From CAWIJK01 sp963836375 (GTDB lineage Bacteria; Actinomycetota; Acidimicrobiia; Acidimicrobiales; RAAP-2), in NCBI GenBank assembly GCA_963836375.1, contig CAWIJK010000004.1:124001-188000 (forward strand): DNA of 64,000 nt, in the 5' to 3' direction. Under the pieces are notes generated by a model that saw nothing but the letters and a program-made list of their open reading frames with translations, was not told where the DNA came from and did not search any database. The position numbers and the translations under genes were made by a program. Position 1 is the stretch's first letter. Every line of letters starts with the position of its first letter. This document shows positions 1 through 9,380 of this stretch, in pieces.

Positions 1-3000
1 GCGCCGGCGCCGACGCCGTCACCGGCGTCGTCGTCGGCGGTGGGGCCCGCGGCGGCGTGCCTGGGCCGGCGCCGGCGGCGCAGCGGCTGGTACCACCAGT
101 CCAGCCAGCGGCGCCGACCGAGGAGCAGGCCGGCCACCAGCACCCACGCCGCCAGCATGAGCGCGGTCCCCGCGCTCATGAGGGCGCTCGACGAGAAGGC
201 CAGGGTCGCCGGCCCGGCCGGGGTGCCCGGAAACTGGGCCGCCCACCCGAAGGCCGGGCGACCGGCGACGGCGCGGCCGGCCACGCTCAGCTGCCAGCGC
301 CCCGCCGGCGCATAGGAGGCCAGCACCGTCCCGGCGGCCACGGTGCCGGCGTAGGACGCCGACCCGGCGGGACCGGGGAGGACCGGGGACCAGCCGGCCA
401 GGTCGGCGGGGAGCGGGGCCACGTCGGCGGCCACCGCCGGACCGCTCGCCCGCTCGGCCCGCTCGGGCACGTACGCGGTGTTCTCGAAGACGGCGAACCC
501 CTGGCCGCCGCCGGGCACCTGTTCGAGGTCGTCTTGGCCCTCGAGGGCCGCCAGCAGCCCCGCCGGGGCCGGGTAGGCGGTGGTCGGGACGCTCCCGGCC
601 ACCCCGGGGGCCAGGCTCTCGACCACCACCAGGTAGCGGATCCCCGCGGGGGCCAGGAGCTGGCCGAGGTTGGCGGTGCCGCCGGCCCGGGCGACGTCGA
701 CCGCCCGGGCCAGGGTCGATGCCGGGCCGGCGCCGGCAGGGGCCCACAGGTCGGTGGCGTCGGGCGTCCCGTCCTCGGAGGTGGCGTAGGCCAGACCGGG
801 CTGGATGGACCACGCGCCGAGCGGCAGCGCCCGGGGGTCGCCCAACCACAGCACCCGGAACGGGCCCTGGGCCGACTGGGGGGCCATGAACGACAGCGGC
901 TCGGCGTAGCCGGTGGAGGGGAGACCCCAGTGGCCGTTGCCGGCCTCGACGACCACCGGGAGCAGCCCCACCAGCGCGGCCACCACGGCGACCAGGGTCA
1001 CCACCTGGCGCCAGCCGAAGCGGTAGCCCGACAGGTCGGTCTCGAAGGCCGAGACCCCGAGCCCGACCCCGCAGGCCACGGCCAGGGCGGCCGGGGCCAG
1101 CACCACCGAGATCGACGGCGCGAACGGGCCGGTCCACCCCTGGGTCACCGCCAGGGCCAGGAGCCAGGCCATGCAGGCCACCGTCCACAGCCGCCCGGCC
1201 CAGGCCAGCCGCGCCTGGCGGCCGATGAGCAGCGGCAGCAGGGCGGCGGCGACCAGGAGCCAGCTGAGCACGGTGTCGCCGGTGGGGCCCACGGCGAAGC
1301 GCACCAGCGCCCCCCAGCCCGGCTGGTTGACGGCCGACCCGGCCAGGCCGAAGACCGACAGCGCCCCGTGCCCCGCCGCCAACGTCCCGAGCACCCAGGG
1401 CGCCGAGACCACGGCCGCCACCACGGTGGCCCCGAGGGCCACCCACAGGGCCCGCAGCGCGCCGTCGGCCTGGCCGACCACGTAGGAGCCCACGACGATG
1501 CCCAGCGCACAGAGCACCACCATCGGGGCCACCGCCGGGGCGAAGGCGACGGCGACGGCCTCGAGCACCCCGAGCACGAGCATCTGGCCCCCCGGCGTGG
1601 CCCGCCACGCCGGGGGGGGCGGTTCGTCGGGGCTGAGCTCGCGTGGACCGAAGGGGGCGAGGCCGGTGGCCCGGGCCAGTCGGGCCAGGATCCACGGCGC
1701 GGCGGCGTAGGCCACCAGGCCGTCCCAGCGGCCCTGGGCCAGCGCGTTGTAGGCCAGCGGGAGGCCGAGGTAGCACACGGCGGCGACGAGGCGGGCCCGG
1801 GGCGAGCACAGCGGGCGCAAGAATCGGGCCACCCCCCAGGCCCCGACCGGGACGCAGCCGAGGACCAGCACCTTTTGGGTCAGCCCCATGGCGCCCACCA
1901 GCACGGTGCCCAGGACCCCGGCCACGCCGAAGGCCGGGGTGGCCGGGGCGGTGGTGCCCAGGCCCGCCGGCTGCCACCCGGCCACCAGGTGCCCCCAGGT
2001 GCCACTCCAACTCAGCATGGGCGCGAACTGGCCGACCAGGGGGAGCTTGGCCGCGAACAGGTCCCGGGTCCCGAACACCAGCACCACGACGACGACCAGC
2101 CAGGCCACCAGGCGGGCCCGGGTCGAGGCGAGGGCCTGGCGCCGCCGGCGCCGACCGAAGCGGTCCCGCCCCGAGCGGTGCCCGAGGTCGTCGAGGTCGT
2201 CGAAGTCGGCGTCCTCGGAGAAGGCCAGGCCGACGCTCCCGGTGAGCACCGGCTCTTCGACGCCCTCGAGCTCGTCGCCGGCCGCGCTCTCCACCACCGA
2301 GGGCCGGCGGCCGTGGGCCACGTCGAAGCCCTGGTGCGACAGGCGCGAGAGGTAGGTGGCCAGCCGGGCGGAGGCCCGGACCTGGAGGCGGCGGACCTCG
2401 GCGTCGGGCTGGGTCCGCTGGGCCTTGACCACCCGCCGCCGACGGCGGAGCTCGCCGGGATGCCGCAGGTTCCAGCGCCAGGCCCCGCTCAAGGACCGGG
2501 CCCGGGCCCGGTCGCGCACACAGACCGCCACCACCCACTCGCCGGCCGCCAGGATCGCCGCCTGGGGCAGGACCCGCGCCAGGTGGAAGGCCGAGTAGCA
2601 GGTGAGGACGGCCCGCAGCTCGTGGCGGCGCTGGAGGGCCTGGAGGGAGGGGGGCTCGGTGCCGTCGGGGTCCGGGGCCACCGGCCGCAGCCCGCCGGCC
2701 AGGGCCTCGAGGTGGCGCACCCGGGCGTCGGGGGCCACCACGACCCGACTGCCGGCCACCTGGGCCCGCCAGCTGAGCTCGAGGTCCTCGCCCATGGCCA
2801 CGATCGCCGGGTCGAAGCCGCCCAGCTCCTTGAACAGGTCGGCGCGGATGAGGGTGAACCCGCCCGGCGCCACGAACACATCGCGCACCGCGTCGTGCTG
2901 GCCGTGGTCGACCTCGTCGGCCTGGACCCGCTCGACCACCGCCCCGGTCTTGTCGGCGCTCATCCCGACGTGCAAGAGAACCGAGGGATCGGACCAGCGG

Positions 3001-3365
3001 ACCATCTTGGGCGTGACCATCCCGGCGTTGGACCGGAAGGACTCTTCGACCAAGATGTGCACGGCGTCGGGGTCGGGGGCGCAGTCGTCGTGGCACAGGA
3101 CGAAGAAGGCGGCGCCCTCGATCATGCCCAGGGCCTCGTTGGCCGCCGTCGCGAACGAGCGGTCCCCCTCGAGGCGGCGGACAAAGGCGTCGGGCAGCAC
3201 CGCGGCCACCCGGGCCCGGGGGTCCTCGGTGCCCCCGGCCACCAGGACCAGCACCGAGAGCTCCTCGTAGTCCTGGGCGGCCAGGGCGGCCAGCGCCTCG
3301 TCGAACCACGGGCCGGGGTCGCGGGTGACCAGGACGGCGACCACCGCCGGTACTCGGGCGTCCAT
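1..3365 (-). CDS. Giant GT2 glycosyltransferase fused to a polytopic membrane domain (3' end outside window)
   Basis: The reading frame starts at ATG 3365 (MDARVPAVVAVLVTRD) and stays open to base 1, so about 1,121 residues are visible and the C-terminus is missing. Residues 1 to about 290 look like a GT-A family 2 glycosyltransferase: an opening beta strand, an LCHDDCAPD metal-binding stretch and an APGGFTLIRADLF segment. From about residue 345 there are many hydrophobic helices separated by Gly/Ala/Trp-rich loops, then a soluble extracytoplasmic-looking part and another helix near the edge. Actinobacteria commonly encode one such roughly 1,000-residue protein near whiB and F420 genes, and it is presumed to act in envelope glycan synthesis. 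TAGCCT lies 10 nt before the ATG. The function is inferred from the domains only. Confidence 0.85.
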   Translation of the reverse strand, partial: MDARVPAVVAVLVTRDPGPWFDEALAALAAQDYEELSVLVLVAGGTEDPRARVAAVLPDAFVRRLEGDRSFATAANEALGMIEGAAFFVLCHDDCAPDPDAVHILVEESFRSNAGMVTPKMVRWSDPSVLLHVGMSADKTGAVVERVQADEVDHGQHDAVRDVFVAPGGFTLIRADLFKELGGFDPAIVAMGEDLELSWRAQVAGSRVVVAPDARVRHLEALAGGLRPVAPDPDGTEPPSLQALQRRHELRAVLTCYSAFHLARVLPQAAILAAGEWVVAVCVRDRARARSLSGAWRWNLRHPGELRRRRRVVKAQRTQPDAEVRRLQVRASARLATYLSRLSHQGFDVAHGRRPSVVESAAGDELEGVEEPVLTGSVGLAFSEDADFDDLDDLGHRSGRDRFGRRRRRQALASTRARLVAWLVVVVVLVFGTRDLFAAKLPLVGQFAPMLSWSGTWGHLVAGWQPAGLGTTAPATPAFGVAGVLGTVLVGAMGLTQKVLVLGCVPVGAWGVARFLRPLCSPRARLVAAVCYLGLPLAYNALAQGRWDGLVAYAAAPWILARLARATGLAPFGPRELSPDEPPPPAWRATPGGQMLVLGVLEAVAVAFAPAVAPMVVLCALGIVVGSYVVGQADGALRALWVALGATVVAAVVSAPWVLGTLAAGHGALSVFGLAGSAVNQPGWGALVRFAVGPTGDTVLSWLLVAAALLPLLIGRQARLAWAGRLWTVACMAWLLALAVTQGWTGPFAPSISVVLAPAALAVACGVGLGVSAFETDLSGYRFGWRQVVTLVAVVAALVGLLPVVVEAGNGHWGLPSTGYAEPLSFMAPQSAQGPFRVLWLGDPRALPLGAWSIQPGLAYATSEDGTPDATDLWAPAGAGPASTLARAVDVARAGGTANLGQLLAPAGIRYLVVVESLAPGVAGSVPTTAYPAPAGLLAALEGQDDLEQVPGGGQGFAVFENTAYVPERAERASGPAVAADVAPLPADLAGWSPVLPGPAGSASYAGTVAAGTVLASYAPAGRWQLSVAGRAVAGRPAFGWAAQFPGTPAGPATLAFSSSALMSAGTALMLAAWVLVAGLLLGRRRWLDWWYQPLRRRRRPRHAAAGPTADDDAGDGVGAG

Positions 3366-3440
3366 CGTGGCCCAGAGGCTACTGCGTCGTCACCCCCCCA
3401 CCCGGGCACAAAATGCTCGCGGAAGTTATGCAAAAGTGCT

Positions 3441-3472
3441 TGCAACTGTTAAACTCACGGTATACAGTTGCA
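3441..3472. promoter_or_regulatory. Operator-like 9-bp inverted repeat over a promoter
   Basis: TGCAACTGT (3441-3449) and ACAGTTGCA (3464-3472) form a perfect inverted repeat with a 14-nt spacer. An overlapping TGCAA/TTGCA dyad lies just upstream. A possible promoter (TTGCAA at 3440, TATACA at 3461, 15-nt spacing) sits inside it. This is the only A/T-rich stretch nearby and precedes the small gene at 3527. The regulator is unknown. Confidence 0.5.
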
Positions 3473-3526
3473 TCAGTCGACCAACCCCCCGGCCACCCCG
3501 CGCCGGCCCGGACAGAGGAGAACCAG

Positions 3527-3898
3527 ATGCCCGAACTGCACGACCTGAGCGACCTCGGCACCGAGGTCACCAACCTCGCTCGCGACACCGCCTACGTCGT
3601 GGTCGGCCTCGGCGTCCTCGGCCTGCAGAAGGCCCAGGTGCAGCGGGTCGAGCTCCAGAACCGACTCGGCCAGGACCCCGAGCTCGACGAGCGCCTGGCC
3701 CACCTGCGCACCGCCCTCTACGCCGGCGTCAAGCACGTCGACGAGATCGTCGAGAGCGCTTTCACCTTCGTCGAATCGACCCTCGAGCCGCTCGAAGAGC
3801 AGCTGCCGGCGGGCGCCCGCGAGGTGTCGCGCAAGGCGCGCAGCCAGGTCCGCGAGGTCCACAGCCAGATCCGCGAGGCCGTGGTCCCCGTCGCCTGA
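3527..3898 (+). CDS. Small helical protein of unknown function
   Basis: This 123-residue protein starts MPELHDLSDLG, with a good ribosome-binding site (GAGGAG, 7 nt upstream) that favours ATG 3527 over the longer open frame beginning at 3413. Residues 20-35 (AYVVVGLGVLGLQKAQ) are hydrophobic and could be a short membrane-associating helix. The rest is charged, heptad-like helix rich in Glu, Arg and Gln. The general shape (a hydrophobic N-terminal helix followed by amphipathic helices) recalls mycobacterial HbhA-like surface proteins, but I see no diagnostic motif and no lysine-rich tail. It stands alone between opposing genes and has its own dyad-containing promoter. Real gene, function unknown. 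Confidence 0.7.
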   Translation: MPELHDLSDLGTEVTNLARDTAYVVVGLGVLGLQKAQVQRVELQNRLGQDPELDERLAHLRTALYAGVKHVDEIVESAFTFVESTLEPLEEQLPAGAREVSRKARSQVREVHSQIREAVVPVA

Positions 3899-3946
3899 CC
3901 CACACCGCCCGGACGGCGCTGCGCGCGCCCGGCACGATACGCCGCC

Positions 3947-3978
3947 GACCAACGGCCCGCCTCGGCGGGCCGTTGGTC
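3947..3978. terminator. Bidirectional hairpin between convergent genes
   Basis: A perfect 15-bp stem (3947-3961 with 3964-3978) lies between the stops of the convergent genes ending at 3898 and 3989. There is no T-run, as is usual for high-GC actinobacteria. Confidence 0.7.
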
Positions 3979-3988
3979 GCGTCGGGGG

Positions 3989-4885
3989 TCAGCCCACCCG
4001 GCGCTCGGTGTCGGCCAGGACGTCGGCCAGGGTGGTCTCGAGGGGGATCTCGGGCTTCCAGCCCGTCGCCTCGTGGAGCCGGGCCGGGCTGCCCACCAGC
4101 ACCGGGACCTCGACCGGGCGCACCAGCGCGGGGTCCGGGACCAGGGCCAGGTCGGCCCCGGCCAGCCCCAGCAGCTGCTCGGCGATCCGGGCGATCTCGA
4201 CGTCGTGGCCCGAGCACACGTTGTAGACGAGTCCCGGCTCGCCCCCGGTGACCACCAGGCGGTAGGCCCTGACGACGTCGCGCACGTCGGTGAAGTCCCG
4301 CCGGGTGCTCAAGGTGCCGACCCGCAGCTCGTGGGTGCCGGCCCGGGCCGCCTCGACGATCCGGCGGGCCAGGGCGGCGACGGCGAAGGTCGGGGCCTGC
4401 CCGGGCCCGACGTGGTTGAACGGACGGACCACGATCACCGGCTGGCCGTACCCCCGGAAGGCCTGGAGGGCCACCGCCTCGGCCGCCGCCTTGGAGGCGG
4501 CGTAGGGGGTGACCGGGGCCGTCGGCGCGTCCTCGGTGACCGGGAGGTCCTCGGGGTCCACCGTGCCGTAGACCTCGGCCGAGGACACCACGAGCACCCG
4601 GGGGGCGTTGGCCAGGGCCCGGGCGGCGGCCAGCACGGCGGCCGTGCCGAGCACGTTGACCCGCAGCACCTCGGCCGGGGCGTCCCAGCTCTCCCCCACG
4701 TGGGTCAGCGCCGCCAGGTGGTAGATGGCGTCGGGGGCCGCGGCGGCGAGCACCGGGGCGAGCGCGCCCTGGTCGGCGACGTCGGTCTCCTTGTCGATCG
4801 CCACCACCTCATCGCCGGCCTCGCGCAGGTGGGCCGCCAGATGGTGGCCGACGAAGCCCTGGCCACCGGTGATGAGCGCTCGCAC
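3989..4885 (-). CDS. NAD-dependent sugar-nucleotide epimerase/reductase, RMD-like
   Basis: This 298-residue short-chain dehydrogenase of the extended type has the Rossmann motif GGQGFVG at residues 7-13, SSAEVYG at 101-107 and the catalytic YAASK at 128-132. The NHVGPGQ segment and a short C-terminal substrate lobe resemble GDP-4-keto-6-deoxy-D-mannose reductases (RMD, GDP-D-rhamnose formation) more than GalE. No GDP-mannose 4,6-dehydratase gene is in the window, so its substrate must come from elsewhere if this is right. It lies downstream of three GT4 genes on the same strand, which suggests it supplies a deoxysugar for their glycan. Family is sure; substrate is inferred. Confidence 0.8.
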   Translation of the reverse strand: MRALITGGQGFVGHHLAAHLREAGDEVVAIDKETDVADQGALAPVLAAAAPDAIYHLAALTHVGESWDAPAEVLRVNVLGTAAVLAAARALANAPRVLVVSSAEVYGTVDPEDLPVTEDAPTAPVTPYAASKAAAEAVALQAFRGYGQPVIVVRPFNHVGPGQAPTFAVAALARRIVEAARAGTHELRVGTLSTRRDFTDVRDVVRAYRLVVTGGEPGLVYNVCSGHDVEIARIAEQLLGLAGADLALVPDPALVRPVEVPVLVGSPARLHEATGWKPEIPLETTLADVLADTERRVG

Positions 4886-4926
4886 CTCCGCACCCTACCG
4901 AAACGGCCGTCGGCGCTCCCAGGGGA

Positions 4927-6102
4927 TCAGCGGCCGGCGGCGTGGCGGTAGGCCACCAGGTGGGCCTCGGCGCTGGCCGCCCAGGTCCGGGCGGCCGCCA
5001 CGGCCAGGCCGCGCTGGCGCCGGTCGGCGGCAGCGGTCGAGTCCGGGCCCCCGGCCAGCACCGACTCGAGGGCGGCGGCCAGGTCGGCCGTGTCCCCGGG
5101 CGGCACCAGCAGCGCCGCCCCGTCGGCCAGCTCGGCCATGGTCGTCCCGGCCGTTGTCACAAGGGGCGCCCCGCAGGCCAGCGCCTCGAGGGCGGGCAGG
5201 CCGTAGCCCTCCTCGAACGAGGGGTAGGCCACCACCGACGCCCGGCGCAAGAGGGCCGGGACCACCCCGTCGGCCACGTACCCGGTGCGCACCACCCGGT
5301 CGCGGTGGACCTCGGCGGCGGCGACGGCCTTTTCGACCTCGTCGCCGCCCCACCCGTCCCCGCCGGCGATGACCAGGCGGAGCTCGGGATGGTCGGGCGC
5401 CACCGTATCGAAGGCCCGGACCAGGGCGGGCACGTTCTTGCGCGGCTCGACGGTGCCGACGAAGACCACCAGGGGCCACGCCGGGTCCAGCCCGAGCGAC
5501 GCCAGCGCCGCCTCGTCGGCCCCCGGCGACGGCTCGGTGGGCCCGAAGCGGGAGTGGTCGACGCCGTGGGGGGCGATGAAGACCGGCGCCCGGAGGTCAC
5601 AGACCGTCGCCAGGCGCTCGGCCGTGGTCCGGCTCACACAGACGATGGCCGCCGCCCGCCGGGCCGCCACGGTGATGGCCCGTCGGAAGACGAGGACCTT
5701 GGATCGCTCGTGCCACTCGGGGTGGTCGAAGAAGGTGCAGTCGTGCACCGTCACCACCACCGGGATCCGGGTGCGCTCGGGCATCGTGTAGTGCGGGCCG
5801 TGGTGCACGTCGGGCGCGGCGGCGCGCAGGAGGGCCGGGAGCCGGACCTGCTCCCAGACCAGCCGCAGGACCCGCGGCCCGGGCGCCGAGGCCACCACCA
5901 GGCCGGGCGGGCCGCCCGCCCCGTCGCCGGCGAGGCGGTGCCAGCGCGAACCGTCCTCGCGCCGGGCGGTCATCACCAGCTCGACGTCGTCCCGGCGGGC
6001 CAGGGCCGCCGCCAGGTCGAGGGTGTAGCGCCCGGCCCCCGCCGGGTTGGCCGGCACCGCGCTCACGTCGAGCGTGACCCGAAGGGCCGAGCCGGTGCTC
6101 AC
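4927..6102 (-). CDS. GT4-family glycosyltransferase (1 of 3 in tandem)
   Basis: The gene starts at GTG 6102, overlapping the upstream stop as GTGA, and encodes 391 residues. It is a GT-B fold enzyme: the N-terminal half has SAVPANPAGAGRYTLDLA (nucleotide-sugar glycine loop region), and the C-terminal half has VGTVEPRKNVPALVRAF and the EX7E-type segment SFEEGYGLPALEAL. This signature fits retaining mannosyl- or rhamnosyltransferases of family GT4. The four-base overlaps among the three GT genes mean they are translationally coupled and probably act in sequence on one oligosaccharide. Donor and acceptor are unknown. Confidence 0.88.
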   Translation of the reverse strand: MSTGSALRVTLDVSAVPANPAGAGRYTLDLAAALARRDDVELVMTARREDGSRWHRLAGDGAGGPPGLVVASAPGPRVLRLVWEQVRLPALLRAAAPDVHHGPHYTMPERTRIPVVVTVHDCTFFDHPEWHERSKVLVFRRAITVAARRAAAIVCVSRTTAERLATVCDLRAPVFIAPHGVDHSRFGPTEPSPGADEAALASLGLDPAWPLVVFVGTVEPRKNVPALVRAFDTVAPDHPELRLVIAGGDGWGGDEVEKAVAAAEVHRDRVVRTGYVADGVVPALLRRASVVAYPSFEEGYGLPALEALACGAPLVTTAGTTMAELADGAALLVPPGDTADLAAALESVLAGGPDSTAAADRRQRGLAVAAARTWAASAEAHLVAYRHAAGR

Positions 6103-7319
6103 CGGCCGAGCGACTCCCACATGGCGACGTGGCGCCGGGCCACCTCGCGCCAGGTGCGGGTGGCGGCCAGGGCCCGGCCGGCGGCCACCAGTGCCGCACG
6201 GCGCGCCTCGTCGGCGGCCGCGCTCAGCAGTCCCTGGGCGATGTCCTCGACGTCGAGGGGGTCGACGCGCACGGCCACCGGGTCCTCGCCCGGAGCCATG
6301 TCGACGCTCGGGACCCCGGTGCTCGCCACCACCGGCGCCCCGTAGGTCATCGCCTCGACCGGGGGGAGCCCGTAGCCCTCGGTCAGGGGCACGTAGGCGA
6401 AGAGCCGGGCCCGCTGGTAGAGGGCGGCCAGCACCCCGTCGGAGACCTCGCCCACCATGACCACCCCCTCGGGGACGCCGGGGCCGGCGGCGGACAGCGG
6501 GGCGGTCCCCCAGCCCTGGGGCCCCACCACCACCAGGGGCCAGGGCTCGGGCAGTTCGGGGCGGACCAGGGCATAGGCGGCAAAGAGGCGGTCGAGGTTC
6601 TTGCGGGGCTCGACCGTGCCCGCGCTGAGCAGGAACTCCCCGGTGATGCCGTGGCGCCGCAGCAGGGCGCCGGTGGTGACCTGGTCCGGCTCGGGCAGGT
6701 GGTCCGAGCCCAGGGGCACGACGGTCACCGTGTCGGCGGCGGCGCCCGCCTCGACCAGTTCGGCCGCCACCGCTTCGGAGGGGGCCAGCAGGCCGTCGGC
6801 CGTCCCCAGGGCCCGCCGCAGCGCCGCCTCGTGCCACGACCGTCCCCGGGGGGTTGTGGCCTCGGGGAAGAGCCGCCAGGCCACGTCGTGCACGGTGATC
6901 GACAGGGCCGGGCGACGGCGGCCGTCGGGACCGACCTCGCGTCGGACCGGCGGGGCGGCCAGCGAGACGGCGTGGACGACGTCGAAGCCGCGCGGGGCCC
7001 TGGCCAGTCCGTGGTCCCAGGCCCGGGTGAGCAGGGGCCCGGGCAACCGCGAGGCCCTGATCGGCAGCTGCCAGGGGGCCAGGGGGTCCCGGTCACGGCG
7101 CCGGCGACCACCGGGCCGGCTCACGAGGAGCGAGACCAACGGCGTGCTCCGGGTGGCCGCGTGCTCCTCGGCGTCGAGCTCGCGCAACCCGTCGAGCAGG
7201 CCCACCGCGTAGCGACCGATACCACCAGGGACCTCCCGGCGGAGCTGCTCGACGGCCAGGAGCACCCGCAGGCGCCCCCCGACCGCGCCGACGCGCACGA
7301 AGCGCTCGGGCAGGATCAC
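6099..7319 (-). CDS. GT4-family glycosyltransferase (2 of 3 in tandem)
   Basis: This is a 406-residue GT-B enzyme. The GTG start at 7319 overlaps the preceding stop (GTGA), and its own stop overlaps the start of the next gene in the same way. Visible motifs are EVPGGIGRYAVGLLDGL near the N-terminus, SAGTVEPRKNLDRLFAAY, and PLTEGYGLPPVEAMTYG carrying the EX7E motif that contacts the donor nucleotide. It is close in design to both neighbours, so the trio probably arose by duplication. It is intact, unlike the upstream member. Donor specificity cannot be read from the sequence. Confidence 0.88.
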   Translation of the reverse strand: MILPERFVRVGAVGGRLRVLLAVEQLRREVPGGIGRYAVGLLDGLRELDAEEHAATRSTPLVSLLVSRPGGRRRRDRDPLAPWQLPIRASRLPGPLLTRAWDHGLARAPRGFDVVHAVSLAAPPVRREVGPDGRRRPALSITVHDVAWRLFPEATTPRGRSWHEAALRRALGTADGLLAPSEAVAAELVEAGAAADTVTVVPLGSDHLPEPDQVTTGALLRRHGITGEFLLSAGTVEPRKNLDRLFAAYALVRPELPEPWPLVVVGPQGWGTAPLSAAGPGVPEGVVMVGEVSDGVLAALYQRARLFAYVPLTEGYGLPPVEAMTYGAPVVASTGVPSVDMAPGEDPVAVRVDPLDVEDIAQGLLSAAADEARRAALVAAGRALAATRTWREVARRHVAMWESLGR

Positions 7320-8516
7320 CGAGCACCCCGGTCGGCCCGGGCGTCGCGGTACACGGCGGCCAGCCCCTCCGCGCAGCGGTCCCAGGTGAAGCCGGCCGCC
7401 CGGAGCCGTCCGCGGGCCACCAGGCCGTCGCGCACCGGGGCCGAGTCGAGGACCCGGGCCAGGGCCCCGGCCAGGGCCTCGTGGTCCCCGGGCCCCACCA
7501 GTTCGGCCGCGTCGTCGAGCACCTCGGGCAGGGCGCCCGCCGTGGTCGCCACCACCGGCACCCCGGCCGCCATGGCCTGGAGGGGGGGGAAGCCGAACCC
7601 CTCGTAGCGCGAGGGGTAGGCCAAGAGGGCCGCCTGGCGCAGCAACGACGAGAGCTCGCCGTCGTCCAGCCACCCGGTGCGCACCACCCGCGCCGCGGCA
7701 GGCCGACCGACCGATGGCGCTGTCCAGCTCGTCGCTCCCCCACCCCTCGGGCCCGGCCAGCACCAGGGTCACCCCCGGGCGCGAGGCGCCCAGCTCGTCG
7801 AAGGCCCGCACCAGCCCCGGGAGGTCCTTGCGGGGCTCGGCCGTCCCGACGGCCAGCACGTAGCGCTCGGTGCCCGGCGGGAGGAGGCGGGCGGTCACCT
7901 CGCGGTCGCGCTCGGCCGAGCCGGTGGGGAGCTCAGGCACCCCCGAGTGGACGGCCCGGACCCGCTCGGGGTCGGCGCCGAAGTGCTCGACCACCTCGGC
8001 GGCGACGAAGGCCGACGGGGTGTGTACCCACGCCCCGTGCCGCAACGCCCGGCGGATCAGCGCCGGGTAGGCCAGGGTTGGCCGGTCGCACAGCTCGGGG
8101 TAACGGACCGTGGTGAGGTCATGGACGGTGGCCACCCGGGCGGCCCGGCGGGCCGGCGGCACCACGAAGTTGGTGCCGTGGACCACGTCGAGGGGGCCGA
8201 CGAACGCCTCGACCGGGGGCACCTCGGTGTGGGCCCAGGCCACCCGGAGCGGGCGGGCCGGCATGGCCCGCTGCGCGGTCGACACCCCGGCGGGGACGAG
8301 CGCCTCGATGCCGCGCCGCCGGCGCCAGCTCACGGCGAAGGCCCGCACCGAGAGCTCGGGCCGCCGGTCCAGGCCCCTCAGCGCGCCGGCGCAGAAGGCG
8401 CCGACCCCGGTCGGGCGCCCGAGCAACGCCGTGGCGTCGAGGGCGACGGCCAGAGGCCGGCCGGCCGCGTCGTCACCGGTGTGCGGCGGGGACGGCACCC
8501 GTCGAGCCTTGCACAC
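7316..8516 (-). pseudogene. GT4-family glycosyltransferase (3 of 3), frameshifted
   Basis: The N-terminal part reads in the frame starting at GTG 8516 (a later in-frame GTG may be the true start) through VLAGPEGWGSDELDSAIGRS. The C-terminal part, from about VVRTGWLDDGELSSLL to the stop at 7316, is in another frame. The switch lies at about 7695-7715, where CCGA is repeated three times in tandem on the + strand (7703-7714). Removing one copy, or one G just beside it, restores a continuous GT4 protein with an EGFGFPPLQAMAAG donor-binding motif. It heads the three-gene GT unit. It may be a true null allele, a slipped-strand switch or a sequencing error. Confidence 0.8.
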
Positions 8517-8546
8517 GCCGCCCGGCCCGAGGACCCCCCGACGTCC

Positions 8547-9364
8547 TCAGGCGGCGACCCCGCCGTCGATCGACAAGATGGCGCCGGTGACGTAGGCGGC
8601 CTCGTCGGAGGACAGGTAGGCCATGGCCCCGGCGATCTCGGAGGGGTAGGAGAACCCCATGGGCGTCATGATGCGGTCCATCAGCTTGGGGTCGGCGCCC
8701 TCGGGGGGCATGAAGTTCCAGATGATCGGGGTGTCGACCCCCCGGGGGCCACACCGTTGACCCGGATCCCGCGGCCCATGTATTCCACCGCCAGGGCCTT
8801 GGTCAACAGGGCCACCCCGCCCTTCGACGCGCAGTACGCGGCCGAGTAGGGCTGGCCGATGACCCCGGCGGTCGAGACGACGTTGGTGATGACCCCGGCC
8901 GTCTCCAGCAGCGACGGGATGACGGCCCGGCAGACCAAGAAGGTGCCCGTGAGGTTGACGGCGATCATCGTGTTCCAGTCGGACAGGGCCGCCTCTTCGG
9001 TGCGCGAGAAGCCACCAGTGCCGGCCACGTTGCACACGACGGTCGCCGGCCCGAGCTCGGCCGCCGCCCGGGCCACGGCGTCGCCCACCGAGGACTCGTC
9101 GGTGACGTCGCAGCGCAGGGCGACCGCCCGCCCGGCCCCGGCCTCGTTGATCTCCCCCACCACGGTCTCGACCGCCTCGAGGGCGATGTCAAGGCAGCCG
9201 ACCGCCGCCCCCTCGGCGGCCAGCCGACGGGCCGTCGCCCGCCCGATGCCCGAGCCGGCCCCGGTGACCAGCGCCACCTTGCCGTCGAATCGGGCCGGCG
9301 TGAGGGCGCCGACGGCCGTCCCCCGGTCGGGGTCCGGCTCACCGAATCGTGTGGTCGGGCTCAT
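8547..9364 (-). pseudogene. SDR-family oxidoreductase, frameshifted near the C-terminus
   Basis: The start is ATG 9364 (MSPTTRFGEPD) with a strong ribosome-binding site (GAGAGGAG). The classical short-chain dehydrogenase motifs are present: TGAGSGIG cofactor loop, NVAG, an active-site Ser region STAGVIG and YCASK. The frame is lost after RVNGVAPGG, at a run of six C on the + strand (8738-8743). One extra base there would give VAPGGVDTPI and join to the C-terminal part ending SDEAAYVTGAILSIDGGVAA at 8547. Without the correction the protein stops at 8681. It lies downstream of an acyl-CoA ligase on the same strand, so a lipid or alcohol substrate is possible. Confidence 0.82.
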
Positions 9365-9380
9365 GGCTCTCCTCTCGGGG

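Noticed and set aside
57..3452. Very long + strand open frame of 1,131 codons
   Set aside because: It is Gly/Arg/Pro/His-rich with no domain and lies antisense to the giant glycosyltransferase; high-GC third positions keep such frames open.
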